From Chitinophagaceae bacterium (GTDB lineage Bacteria; Bacteroidota; Bacteroidia; Chitinophagales; Chitinophagaceae): a DNA stretch of 64,000 nt. The DNA lies in assembly GCA_016702745.1 (NCBI GenBank), contig JADJDJ010000002.1, positions 434,001 through 498,000 on the forward strand, read 5' to 3'. Shown piece by piece: positions 52,898-61,181 of this stretch (within the stretch, counting starts at the first letter, position 1; every line of letters begins with the position of its first letter). The position numbers and the translations under genes were made by a program. The notes beneath the pieces are model-generated. The model saw only the letters and a program-made list of their open reading frames with translations, ran no database searches and was not told the origin of the DNA.

Positions 52898-53326
52898 ATG
52901 GCAGCACTCAAAACACAAAAGAATAAAGCCAGTGTAAAGGAATTCCTGCAGTCAGTACCAGATGAAAAAAAGAGGAAAGACTGTGAGACCTTGTTGAAAA
53001 TAATGAAGGAAGCTACTGGTGAAAAAGCATTCATGTGGGGGGATAGCATTGTTGGCTTCGGGGATTATCATTATAAATCTGAGCGAAGCCGGCAGGAGGG
53101 GGATTGGTTCATCGCGGGTTTTTCTCCCCGTAAAACCAGCTTGACACTTTACCTGATGGCAGGCATCAGTAATTATAAAGTGCTGGTTGGGCAACTGGGT
53201 AAGTGCAAGATCAGCGGATCCTGCCTGCATATAAACAGGCTGGCAGATGTAGACCCCAAAGTTTTGAAAGAACTGATCGTTACTGCATTTCATGATTTTA
53301 AAGAGCGAGTCAAAAACAAAGCATGA
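52898..53326 (+). CDS. DUF1801-family protein
   Basis: 142 residues, cytoplasmic. The pattern of DUF1801 (YdhG/YjbR-like small binding domain) is seen: VKEFLQSVPDEKKRKDCETLLKIM at the start, SIVGFGDYHYKSERS and WFIAGFSPRKTSLTLYLMAG in the middle. The fold is related to frataxin-like/SRPBCC-associated domains; function unknown. First of a run of eleven closely spaced small genes; its stop overlaps the start of the next gene (ATGA). Confidence 0.85.
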   Translation: MAALKTQKNKASVKEFLQSVPDEKKRKDCETLLKIMKEATGEKAFMWGDSIVGFGDYHYKSERSRQEGDWFIAGFSPRKTSLTLYLMAGISNYKVLVGQLGKCKISGSCLHINRLADVDPKVLKELIVTAFHDFKERVKNKA

Positions 53327-53888
53327 TCAGAATATTGCTCACTTGTATTTGCTGCTCTCTTTTATTGAATGCCTGTAAAAATGCGACAGCTCATTCCGAC
53401 GAGAAAAAGCAGCTGACAGAAGCGCTATACAAATGCCTGCCTTGTGGCTATGATTGCGATACTATTCTATTCCGTAAACCGGGTAATTGCCCGCATTGCA
53501 AAATGGAGCTGGTAAAAAAAGAAAGCATTACACATCAGGACATACAACCGGCAGAAATATGTGGACTTTCCGGCCAGGAAGTACTTTATTTGGATGTGCG
53601 TACTCCTGAAGAATTCAATGGAACAGCAGCTGAAAAATTTGGCGCTATTAAAGATGCGATCAATATTCCGGTTCAGGAGCTGGAAAAAGAATAAAGGAGC
53701 TGGATGCTTTTCGGCATAAAAAAATCGTGGTCTACTGCTCGCATAGTCACCGCAGTCCCAGGGCCTGTTACCTGCTCACGAAAAGCGGTTTTACCGGCAT
53801 CACTAATATGCTGGGGGGCATGAGTGTATGGAAAGAACAGGTAAGAGATGCTGGCTGTAGTCAAAATTTTTATCAAAACCAACAATAA
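53323..53888 (+). CDS. Lipoprotein fusing heavy-metal-binding and rhodanese domains (frameshifted)
   Basis: A signal with a lipobox (LLNAC) is followed by a zinc-ribbon-like metal-binding module: KCLPCGYDCDTILFRKPGNC and then PHCKMELVKK, matching the heavy-metal-binding domain of copper ATPases. A rhodanese domain follows (LYLDVRTPEEFNG). The frame breaks in a run of five A at 53684-53688; with six A the reading continues KRIKELDAFRHKKIVVYC with active-site Cys, then HSHRSPRACYLL. Stop at 53888, two bases before the next gene. It may handle sulfur or metal in the periplasm. Starts overlap the DUF1801 gene. Confidence 0.7.
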
Positions 53889-53889
53889 C

Positions 53890-54288
53890 ATGAAACACGC
53901 TATCAGCTGGTTTGAAATACCGGCAACAGACATTGACAGCGCTCAGCAGTTTTATGAAGCGGTATTTCAGATTCAAATGATCAACATGGATTTTGGAACC
54001 ACCAAAATGCGGGCCTTCCCTCTGGATAATCCAATGGAAGGGATTGGGGGAACGCTGATTGATACCGGAGGATTTCACAAGCCTTCGCTCACCGACGGCC
54101 CGGTGTTATACCTGAACGGAAATCCGGATGTACAGATTTTCCTGGACAGGGCTGTTGCAGCCGGTGGACAAGTGATAGTGCCCAAAACTAAGATCAGTGA
54201 TGAACATGGCTATATGGCCTTTATCATTGATACGGAAGGAAACCGAATCGCCTTTCACAGTGTACCTGAAAAATATTTAGCACCATAA
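53890..54288 (+). CDS. VOC-family (glyoxalase-like) protein
   Basis: 132 residues from the ATG at 53890. The vicinal oxygen chelate fold is clear: ISWFEIPATDIDSAQQFYEAVF at the start and AVAAGGQVIVPKTKISDEHGYMAFIIDTEGNRIAF at the end, with possible metal ligands His in the first strand and Glu in the last. Such proteins include glyoxalases, dioxygenases and drug-binding proteins; the substrate is unknown. The start lies one base after the preceding stop. Confidence 0.85.
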   Translation: MKHAISWFEIPATDIDSAQQFYEAVFQIQMINMDFGTTKMRAFPLDNPMEGIGGTLIDTGGFHKPSLTDGPVLYLNGNPDVQIFLDRAVAAGGQVIVPKTKISDEHGYMAFIIDTEGNRIAFHSVPEKYLAP

Positions 54289-54300
54289 AAAACCAAGATC

Positions 54301-54825
54301 ATGATTGTATTGTACATCATCGGCGGACTGATTGCCGCACTCCTGCTCATTGCACTGGTGATTCCCAAAGAGATCAGCGCTACCAAAGAAATTGTTATTA
54401 ATAAACCTGTAGCGGAATTATTTGGATTTATCAAATACCTCAAAAACCAGCAACAGTACAGCAAATGGGCCAGCCTGGACCCGAGTATGAAAAATGAATT
54501 CCGCGGAACAGACGGGCAGCCGGGATTTGTTAACTACTGGGTCGGCAATAAAAAAGTGGGAGAAGGGGAACAGGAAATCACCGGCATTGTGGAAGGGAAA
54601 AGCCTGTCAACGGACCTGCGTTTTATCAAACCATTTAAATCAATAGCCAAATCGGTGATGACCACAGAAGCAGTGGATGCCGGCAGCACCCGGGTGACCT
54701 GGGGATTTGAAAGCAAAATGAATTATCCCATGAATATCATGAAACTCTTTATGAACATGAGTGAAATGATTGGAAAGGATTTTTTAATTGGACTAACTAA
54801 CCTGAAGCAGATTTTGGAAAAATAA
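54301..54825 (+). CDS. SRPBCC-family protein with N-terminal membrane helix
   Basis: 174 residues. Residues about 1-20 are a single hydrophobic segment (MIVLYIIGGLIAALLLIALV). The rest is a polyketide-cyclase-like SRPBCC domain (ATKEIVINKPVAELFGFIKYLKN, WASLDPSMKNEFRGT, VTWGFESKM). It probably sits at the membrane with a hydrophobic-ligand pocket. The next gene encodes another SRPBCC protein 6 bases downstream, so the two are likely cotranscribed. Function unknown. Confidence 0.85.
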   Translation: MIVLYIIGGLIAALLLIALVIPKEISATKEIVINKPVAELFGFIKYLKNQQQYSKWASLDPSMKNEFRGTDGQPGFVNYWVGNKKVGEGEQEITGIVEGKSLSTDLRFIKPFKSIAKSVMTTEAVDAGSTRVTWGFESKMNYPMNIMKLFMNMSEMIGKDFLIGLTNLKQILEK

Positions 54826-54831
54826 TAAAGA

Positions 54832-55332
54832 ATGCCTGATTATAACTGGACTTCATTTACCCTGCGTATACCCATAAGGGCCAGCCGGGAAAAACTATAC
54901 TGGTGCTGGGCCACCAGGGAAGGAATGGAATATTGGTTCCTTCGGCTTTGTGATTATAAAAACAACAGTGGTGTTTCAAGGGAATCAGGTGATACAGTAC
55001 AAAGCGGAGATAGCTACCGCTGGTTATGGCATGGCTGGTCCGATGAAACCGTGGAACAGGGAACGGTTCTGGACTGCAATGGAACGGATAGATTCCGGTT
55101 TAGTTTCGGGAAGGCTGGTAATTGTACAGTGCGTATCTGCAATGAAGGTGGAACAGAAATGCTGGAACTCATCCAGGAAAATATTCCCGATACGGAGGAA
55201 GGAAAGCATTACTGGCACCTGGGCTGCAAAACGGGGTGGACTTTTTACCTGGCCAACCTCAAATCCCTGCTCGAAGGAGGGGTTGATCTCCGTAATAAGG
55301 ATGAGCAATTAAAAAATGTACTTAATTCCTGA
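54832..55332 (+). CDS. SRPBCC/AHSA1-like protein
   Basis: 166 residues, cytoplasmic. The opening FTLRIPIRASREKLYWCWATREGMEYWF matches the AHSA1-type (activator of Hsp90 ATPase) SRPBCC family, and RFSFGKAGNCTVRI and the C-terminal helix TGWTFYLANLKSLLEGGVDL fit. Members bind small hydrophobic ligands or act in stress. Two bases separate its stop from the TfoX-like gene. Confidence 0.85.
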   Translation: MPDYNWTSFTLRIPIRASREKLYWCWATREGMEYWFLRLCDYKNNSGVSRESGDTVQSGDSYRWLWHGWSDETVEQGTVLDCNGTDRFRFSFGKAGNCTVRICNEGGTEMLELIQENIPDTEEGKHYWHLGCKTGWTFYLANLKSLLEGGVDLRNKDEQLKNVLNS

Positions 55333-55334
55333 CC

Positions 55335-55706
55335 ATGGCCTTTGATCTAAAGCTGGCGAACAGAACAAGAGAGCTGTTAGCAGCAACCGAAAAAAATGTA
55401 ACAGAGAAAGCCATGTTTGGCGGACTTTGTTTTATGGTCAATGATAAAATGGCCATCGGTGTAGAAAAAGAAAGGTTAATGGTAAGACTGGACCCGGCCA
55501 TTTATGAAACCGTAATGGAAAAAGAGGGATGCAGGCCAATGGATTTTACAGGGAGGGTGATGAAAGGATTCGTGTTTGTAGATATTGATGCGTTACAAAC
55601 AAAAAAGCAATTGGCATATTGGGTGAACCTGGCACTGGCCTATAATAAAATTGCAAAACCTGGTAAGAAAAAGACGCCGGCTAAAAAAACTGCAAAAAGA
55701 AAATGA
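55335..55706 (+). CDS. TfoX N-terminal domain protein
   Basis: 123 residues. The domain MFGGLCFMVNDKMAIGVEKERLMVRLDP matches the TfoX/Sxy N-terminal domain. In gamma-proteobacteria full TfoX controls competence, but the stand-alone N-terminal domain in other bacteria has no fixed role. The C-terminal 20 residues are lysine-rich (KKKTPAKKTAKRK), which suggests nucleic acid binding. Its stop overlaps the next gene by four bases (ATGA at 55703). Confidence 0.85.
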   Translation: MAFDLKLANRTRELLAATEKNVTEKAMFGGLCFMVNDKMAIGVEKERLMVRLDPAIYETVMEKEGCRPMDFTGRVMKGFVFVDIDALQTKKQLAYWVNLALAYNKIAKPGKKKTPAKKTAKRK

Positions 55707-56035
55707 CACTGGAGGCCATTGAGCAAATCTGTAAAAGTTTTGAGGAGGTTACCGAGGATATTAAATGGGAAGAGCATCTCTGTTTCAATGTGGGAGGTAA
55801 AATGTTTCTGATTACTTCACCAGATCTTGCTCCCGTAACGGCTTCCTTTAAAGTATCAGCCGAAGATTTTGATCTGTTAATAGAACGGGAGGGCTTTAAA
55901 CCGGCACCCTACCTGGCCAGGTACCAGTGGGTTTGGGTGGATGATATCAGCCGGCTTTCAGCCAAAGAGTGGAAAATATTATTGCAATCGGCCTACGAAC
56001 TGGTAAAGGCCAAACTGCGTAAAAAAAGAAAATGA
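55703..56035 (+). CDS. MmcQ/YjbR-family protein
   Basis: 110 residues. The MmcQ/YjbR fold (CyaY-like) is indicated by CKSFEEVTEDIKWEEHLCFNVGGKMF, ASFKVSAEDFDLLIEREGFKPAPYLARYQWVW and a C-terminal helix SAKEWKILLQSAYELVKAKL. A DNA-binding or small-ligand role has been suggested for the family, without proof. It overlaps the genes on both sides by four bases (ATGA). Confidence 0.85.
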   Translation: MTLEAIEQICKSFEEVTEDIKWEEHLCFNVGGKMFLITSPDLAPVTASFKVSAEDFDLLIEREGFKPAPYLARYQWVWVDDISRLSAKEWKILLQSAYELVKAKLRKKRK

Positions 56036-56556
56036 AATTTAATTTAACTGAAGCCTGTTCAATACTGGAGAGAACACCTGCTCTACTTGATGAATTGCTT
56101 CATGATTTGCCGGATGAATGGATCATGGGTAATGAAGGCCCTGATACTTTTTCTCCCTTTGATGTATTGGGTCACCTGATCCATGGTGAAAAAACAGACT
56201 GGATTATAAGAACAAAATGGATACTGGAAAAAGGAACTACAGCACCCTTTGAACCCTATGACCGTTTTGCGCAAGCCAGGGAAAGTGAAAGGAAAAAATT
56301 GCAACAACTATTGGAAGAATTTAGTTTACTCAGACAGGAAAACCTCGCATGGCTCCGGTCACAGGAATGGCAGGAGGAAGACTATGAAAAACGCGGACTC
56401 CACCCGGTATTAGGTGAAGTGACTTTACGAAATCTGCTCAGTACCTGGGTGGTGCATGACCTCACCCATATTGCCCAGGTTACCAGAGTCATGGCCAAAC
56501 AGTACAGCGGGGAGATCGGGCCATGGTCTTCCTTTTTTCGTATCTTAAATTTCTAA
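56032..56556 (+). CDS. DinB-family protein
   Basis: 174 residues. The DinB/YfiT four-helix bundle has the three histidine ligands expected in GHLIHGEKTDW (first His), and VVHDLTHIAQVTRVMAKQY (second and third). Such bundles bind a metal and include thiol transferases; the exact reaction here is unknown. It overlaps the MmcQ gene by four bases and precedes the second DUF1801 gene. Confidence 0.85.
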   Translation: MKFNLTEACSILERTPALLDELLHDLPDEWIMGNEGPDTFSPFDVLGHLIHGEKTDWIIRTKWILEKGTTAPFEPYDRFAQARESERKKLQQLLEEFSLLRQENLAWLRSQEWQEEDYEKRGLHPVLGEVTLRNLLSTWVVHDLTHIAQVTRVMAKQYSGEIGPWSSFFRILNF

Positions 56557-56566
56557 AATTGATGGT

Positions 56567-57039
56567 ATGCAATCCAAAGCAAAATCGGTAGATGAGTACA
56601 TTACTGAAATTCCGGCCGACCGGCAAAAAGCAATGCAGGAACTTCGGAAAGTGATTAAGAAAATCTCTCAAAAGGATTTCAGGAATCGATGAATTATGGG
56701 ATGATAGGATATGCAGTGCCACACTCAAAATATCCGGCGGGTTATCATTGTAATCCCAGCGATCCGCTGCCATTCATGGCGGTTGCCTCCCAGAAAAATT
56801 CGATCAATATTTATCATATGGGGGTCTATGCGGACCCACGGCTTCTTAAATGGTTCCAGGAAGCGCATGCCAAAGCTTCTCCAAAAAAACTGGATATGGG
56901 GAAAAGCTGTATTCGTTATAAAAAACCGGAAGATATTCCTTTTCAGCTCATAGGCGAACTGGCCGCAAAAATGACGATGGAACAATGGATAGCGCTTTAT
57001 GAATCTTTGTTAAAAAGGGGTAAAAAAACTACGAAATAA
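56567..57039 (+). CDS. DUF1801-family protein (frameshifted)
   Basis: The start gives MQSKAKSVDEYITEIPADRQ, then KAMQELRKVIKK, the typical DUF1801 opening. The frame breaks in a short run of A at about 56661-56664 (one A missing); restored, it reads IKKNLSKGFQESMNYGMIGYAVP and continues HSKYPAGYHCNPSDPLPFMA to the stop. The C-terminus is lysine-rich. About 157 residues in all. It is the second DUF1801 gene in this run, and unlike the first is of the FxE...Y-x2-P subtype. The next gene starts directly at the stop. Confidence 0.75.
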
Positions 57040-57864
57040 TTGGAACTGGTATTTCATCAACCGACACTTCCTTTATCGAATTATATCGAGCTGATAACTT
57101 ATTACAAAGATTATCAGCCGGGTTTTTCGATGGAACGGTTTTTACCTGATGGTGGCATAGACCTGGTTGTTGATCTGACCAGTGTAACAAAGCATATTTA
57201 TGATAATGAATCACTGACTGAAATTCAATCCTGCAACAAAGCCTGGATTTCCGGGATGCGTACTGAATTTATCACCATCCAGGCGAGCGCTCCGGCATCA
57301 GAAATGGTGGTCATTCGTTTTCGGCCGGGAATGGCCTGGTCTTTTGTACACTTACCTGTTCTGGAAATGAAGGATAGGGTGATTGATGCCGAACTGGTCT
57401 TTGGAAAGGAAATACTGAAATTCAGGGAACAGCTTTTGGAATTGCCTGTGGCATCAGATAAATTTAAACTGGCAGAAGAATACCTGCTGCAGCGAATTAA
57501 AAATCACACGGAAGTACATCCGGCTATACAATATTGTATCGGACAGATGCAGGGATATCCCTCCGGTAATTCAGTAAAGAAGCTGGCCGAGAAAACGGGT
57601 TATAGCAATAAACACCTGATAGCTATTTTCGGGAAATATGCCGGACTAGCACCTAAACAGTATGAGCGGGTAATAAAGTTTCAGCAGGTGGTTCAGCTGC
57701 TCGAGAATAAGCCGGAACGTGTAAAGTGGTCAGGACTGGCTCTGGATTGCGGGTATTATGACCAGGCGCATTTTATCAACGAGTTTAAAAATTTTTCCGG
57801 GTTTAACCCAAAGGCTTATCTGGAAGCCAGGGGAGATTTCATGAATTATATCCCGGTTCGGTAA
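57040..57864 (+). CDS. AraC-family regulator with DUF6597 sensor domain
   Basis: 274 residues. The TTG at 57040 abuts the preceding stop codon; it is chosen because the following residues (FHQPTLPLSNYIELITYY) are the normal start of the DUF6597 domain, and the first ATG comes 30 codons later. The C-terminal AraC domain (about residues 170-265) has SVKKLAEKTGYSNKHLIAIFGKYAG and the second helix-turn-helix LDCGYYDQAHFINEFKNFSG. It is a cytoplasmic ligand-responsive regulator and is the likely control gene for the run of small genes upstream. Confidence 0.88.
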   Translation: MELVFHQPTLPLSNYIELITYYKDYQPGFSMERFLPDGGIDLVVDLTSVTKHIYDNESLTEIQSCNKAWISGMRTEFITIQASAPASEMVVIRFRPGMAWSFVHLPVLEMKDRVIDAELVFGKEILKFREQLLELPVASDKFKLAEEYLLQRIKNHTEVHPAIQYCIGQMQGYPSGNSVKKLAEKTGYSNKHLIAIFGKYAGLAPKQYERVIKFQQVVQLLENKPERVKWSGLALDCGYYDQAHFINEFKNFSGFNPKAYLEARGDFMNYIPVR

Positions 57865-57927
57865 GAGGTAAAAAATTTCCAATACTATTCTTTTCCGGTG
57901 TAATAACTTTCGAAAAAATTTAATCGT

Positions 57928-58497
57928 ATGGAATCAGGATCAGTAGAAAAAGCCACCCAAACCCAGATTGCCAATATTGAAAAAAGTACTGGTAAAAAAC
58001 TGGCAGATTGGATAGCGATTGTCAATAAGAGTGGTTTTTCAAAACATGGTGAACTGGTTAGTTTTTTAAAAGAGAAACACGGGTTCACACATGGTAATGC
58101 CAATGTAATTGTACATTATGCCAAACAATCACATGCCGGTGCCGCAGAGAGCGGGGATGAGCTGATCAATGAGCAATACAAAGGAAAAGAGAATCTGAAA
58201 CCCTGGTACGACCAAATCATGGCGGAGGTTAAAAAATTCGGTAACGATGTGGAACTGTCTCCCAAGAAAGCCTATGTAAGTTTAAGGAGAAAAAAACAAT
58301 TTGCACTCATCCAACCCTCCACAAAGGACCGGCTGGATGTAGGTGTTAATATTAAAGGAGTCGCGCCCTCCGGGATAGCAACGGCATCAGGCAGCTGGAA
58401 TGCCATGTGTACACATCGTATAAAAATAGAAGAGAAAACCAACCTGGGTAAAGAACTGTTCAACTGGTTGAAACAGGCCTATGACCAGGCGGGTTAA
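57928..58497 (+). CDS. DUF4287-DUF5655 protein
   Basis: 189 residues. The N-terminal part (about 10-75; QTQIANIEKSTGKKLADWIAIV and HGELVSFLKEKHGFTHGNANVIVHYA) matches DUF4287. The C-terminal part (about 90-185; KPWYDQIMAEVKKFGNDVELSPKKAYVSLRRKKQFALIQPS) matches DUF5655. The pair occurs often in Bacteroidota and actinobacteria, function unknown. Cytoplasmic. It ends four bases before a convergent DinB gene. Confidence 0.85.
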   Translation: MESGSVEKATQTQIANIEKSTGKKLADWIAIVNKSGFSKHGELVSFLKEKHGFTHGNANVIVHYAKQSHAGAAESGDELINEQYKGKENLKPWYDQIMAEVKKFGNDVELSPKKAYVSLRRKKQFALIQPSTKDRLDVGVNIKGVAPSGIATASGSWNAMCTHRIKIEEKTNLGKELFNWLKQAYDQAG

Positions 58498-58501
58498 TTG
58501 A

Positions 58502-59014
58502 TCATCTCGCCATCATGGCCTGGGCCTCTTCATAAGAAGGGCCATATAATCCGGGAACGGTATTACCGGTTGCTCTTAAATGTGCCACCAGTTCGCCGCG
58601 GTGATGGTATAAATGATTATACAGGAAGCCGCGAACGACAACCACCCTTGGCATGGGCGGCATGATATCGTTTCCACCCATTTGCATCCGCCAGGTGTTC
58701 ATATAAGTGGACTCATCGGAATTTTCAAGTACCGATTTGGCTCTGCTAAAGTTCTCTTCGAATTTGGTTACAATATTGGCCGCTTTGGATATATCCCCTT
58801 TATCATATTTATATGTGCCCATATCAAACAGATCTGAATTGAAAGTGCCTTCAAACCAGTTATAGACTTCAGCAATATGCGAGGCAAGTTGGCCAACGGA
58901 CCACAAATGAGGTTGTGGCCTGTAATCCAAAGCGCTGTCGGGAATTGCCTGTAAAAGTTTACGGGTGTTTTCTGCTTCATGCAGAAATTCACCAATTAAT
59001 GCTTGTTTGATCAT
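58502..59014 (-). CDS. DinB-family protein
   Basis: 170 residues. Four-helix bundle of the DinB type with His ligands in SVGQLASHIAEVYNWFEG and LYNHLYHHRGELVAHLRATG. Its GNTVPGLYGPSYEE end is typical of Bacteroidota members. It is the second DinB gene in the window and is read toward the DUF4287-DUF5655 gene. Role as metal-dependent thiol transferase is only family-level. Confidence 0.85.
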   Translation of the reverse strand: MIKQALIGEFLHEAENTRKLLQAIPDSALDYRPQPHLWSVGQLASHIAEVYNWFEGTFNSDLFDMGTYKYDKGDISKAANIVTKFEENFSRAKSVLENSDESTYMNTWRMQMGGNDIMPPMPRVVVVRGFLYNHLYHHRGELVAHLRATGNTVPGLYGPSYEEAQAMMAR

Positions 59015-59209
59015 GGTTAAGTATTTATTGCTAATGTAACTGATTTTTGGAACGAAAAGGTAAATTGATCGATTGGTAAGATATTAATAACCCATATTGT
59101 GAAACCGGTAAGATTTTTAATAATTTGGCAGGCAGTTATAATTTAAGGAACAGAAAAAGGGGCATATCGCCTAATATTCAACACAGCTTACTGATTATAC
59201 AGCCTGAGT

Positions 59210-60166
59210 ATGAAAAGTTTATTTGAAAAAAGCATATTGATTTTAGTGATGTTCCTTTGTTTGACGGGAGTTAAAAAAAATCATGCGCAAATGCACCAAT
59301 GGAGAATTGTGTATGTGGAATGGCAGGATACGGTTTCTTCCCGTAACTCCATTCATTTGATGAAATTAAATGGAAGAGGCCAGCAAACCCTGATCAGTGC
59401 AGGTGAAAACTGGATGTCTCTGGCACGTGGAAGCAATATATGGTATCAGCAGGGATTGGATACAGCCGGCAAAAAAAGAGGCTTATATCACTATAATATT
59501 AATAGTAAGAACGACAATTATTTGTTTGATGCCAGGGGGTTGTACCAGGATATCGATTATTCAGCAAATCTTGATTTATTTGCAGGCGGATTTTTGCATC
59601 AACCCGTAAATGCAATTAAAAAAAGATATGATATTTTCCTGTTTAATCAGGATGGAACAAATAAAAGGCAGTTAACCAATGATACAGCCATCGATCTGGA
59701 ACCTGTTTTTTATCCCGGAATGGATAAAATCATTTTCAGAAGCAACCGGGACAGGAATCCTATGAGCTGGGGAGAATTTGAAATCTACAGTATCAATATT
59801 GATGGAACTGGTCTCAGCAGATTAACATTTAATCCGGATACCACCCGAAATATTCTTCGCGCATCGAACCCGGGGATAAGTCCTGATGGTCATATTGTTT
59901 TTACGGGATACTGGGACAATAATTACAGGATCATGATCATGAACCCGGATGGTAGTAATATCCGGCCGCTCCTTCCAATGGATGATCTTGAACAGACGTC
60001 TTATAGTTTTTCTCCTGATGGCCGGTTTATCGTTTTTACAGGCAGGAGAAAAGGAGCAAGGAATAATGATATTTACCTGGTTCGTACTAATGGAAAAGAG
60101 CTTCGTCAGCTGACCAATGACTGGAGAAGAAAGGTGCAGCCTTTTTTTATTGATTTGAGGAAGTAA
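59210..60166 (+). CDS. Secreted PD40/TolB-like beta-propeller protein, copy 1
   Basis: 318 residues with a signal peptide (FEKSILILVMFLCLTGVKKNHAQ). The mature part has repeated WD40-like PD40 units, for example QLTNDTAIDLEPVFYPGMDKIIFRS, RLTFNPDTTRNILRASNPGIS and FSPDGRFIVFTGRR. The fold is a six-bladed beta-propeller like TolB, without a partner Tol gene here. Probably periplasmic or outer-membrane associated; the ligand is not known. The next gene, 38 bases away, encodes a related protein. Confidence 0.85.
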   Translation: MKSLFEKSILILVMFLCLTGVKKNHAQMHQWRIVYVEWQDTVSSRNSIHLMKLNGRGQQTLISAGENWMSLARGSNIWYQQGLDTAGKKRGLYHYNINSKNDNYLFDARGLYQDIDYSANLDLFAGGFLHQPVNAIKKRYDIFLFNQDGTNKRQLTNDTAIDLEPVFYPGMDKIIFRSNRDRNPMSWGEFEIYSINIDGTGLSRLTFNPDTTRNILRASNPGISPDGHIVFTGYWDNNYRIMIMNPDGSNIRPLLPMDDLEQTSYSFSPDGRFIVFTGRRKGARNNDIYLVRTNGKELRQLTNDWRRKVQPFFIDLRK

Positions 60167-60203
60167 GATTCTAAAACTAGTAAGAATAATAAATCAACAA
60201 GCT

Positions 60204-61145
60204 ATGAAAATATTACTTGCACTGACCATATTCTGCAGTGTTAATGCTTTTGCCCAGCCCTCCCGGTATAAGATTATATACAACGTACTTGAAAACCGGG
60301 AGAAAGACAATTATGAGATCTACAGCATGAACATGGACGGGTCTGATAAAAAGAATATTACAAATACACCCGGAGTGGAGTGGGTATATTATGCCTGGAA
60401 GGATAAAGTGTATTTTGTCAGTGATCAGGATACCTGTCATCGCTGTTATTTTTTATATGAAATGGATGCGGAAGGAAATAACAAAAGAAAAATATCAAGC
60501 CTGCAGCTGGAAGACAGCTGGATGGGGAGCCGGAACGAAGGCCGTGAAATGATTGTGCTGGGCAGAGCCGGTAAAACCAGGTCACAGCTTTTTCTGATTG
60601 ATCTGGCAACAGGGAGCTTTACACCACTCAACAATGATACTTTGTCAACTAAAAGAGATCCGATCTTTCTACCCGGAGGAAAAGAAATAGTGTTGGCTTA
60701 CCGCCCCGATAAAACGCAAAGAAAAACAGTACCGGATGAATTATGGAAATTGTCCCTTGACGGAACTGCAAAACAACAACTGACGCATTTCCCTATGGAA
60801 GATACCAGCACCAAGTGGTTTGAATACCATGCAGGTCCACCGCAATGGAATCCAAAGCATCGGTTTATCAGCTATCTCTCCCGTCAAAAAGGACAAAATC
60901 AGATTTATGCGGTAACAGCAAATGGCAAAAAGCAATGGCAGATCACATCCGGAACAAAGGGCAGCGGCTGGCATAGCTGGAGCAGTGATGGAAAATGGCT
61001 GGTCATGGATAAATCAAGCCCGGATGAACGATCTTATGATATTTATCTCATGAACTTTAAAACCAAAAAAACGATACAGCTGACCAGTGATCCCAAATTT
61101 GAACAGGCCCCGGTTATTGTAGAGTGGAAGAAAAAGAGTGAGTAG
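60204..61145 (+). CDS. Secreted PD40/TolB-like beta-propeller protein, copy 2
   Basis: 313 residues with a signal peptide ending VNAFAQ. Repeated PD40-like blades are seen: NIYSMNMDGSDKKNI-type, IKRDPIFLPGGKEIVLAY-like, and the last with SWSSDGKWLVMDKSSPDERSYD. It shares the propeller plan with the gene before it and is probably cotranscribed, so the pair likely arose by duplication followed by strong divergence. Ligand unknown. Confidence 0.8.
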   Translation: MKILLALTIFCSVNAFAQPSRYKIIYNVLENREKDNYEIYSMNMDGSDKKNITNTPGVEWVYYAWKDKVYFVSDQDTCHRCYFLYEMDAEGNNKRKISSLQLEDSWMGSRNEGREMIVLGRAGKTRSQLFLIDLATGSFTPLNNDTLSTKRDPIFLPGGKEIVLAYRPDKTQRKTVPDELWKLSLDGTAKQQLTHFPMEDTSTKWFEYHAGPPQWNPKHRFISYLSRQKGQNQIYAVTANGKKQWQITSGTKGSGWHSWSSDGKWLVMDKSSPDERSYDIYLMNFKTKKTIQLTSDPKFEQAPVIVEWKKKSE

Positions 61146-61181
61146 TTACAGATGTAATAGTTTCAACAATAATTTAATTGT

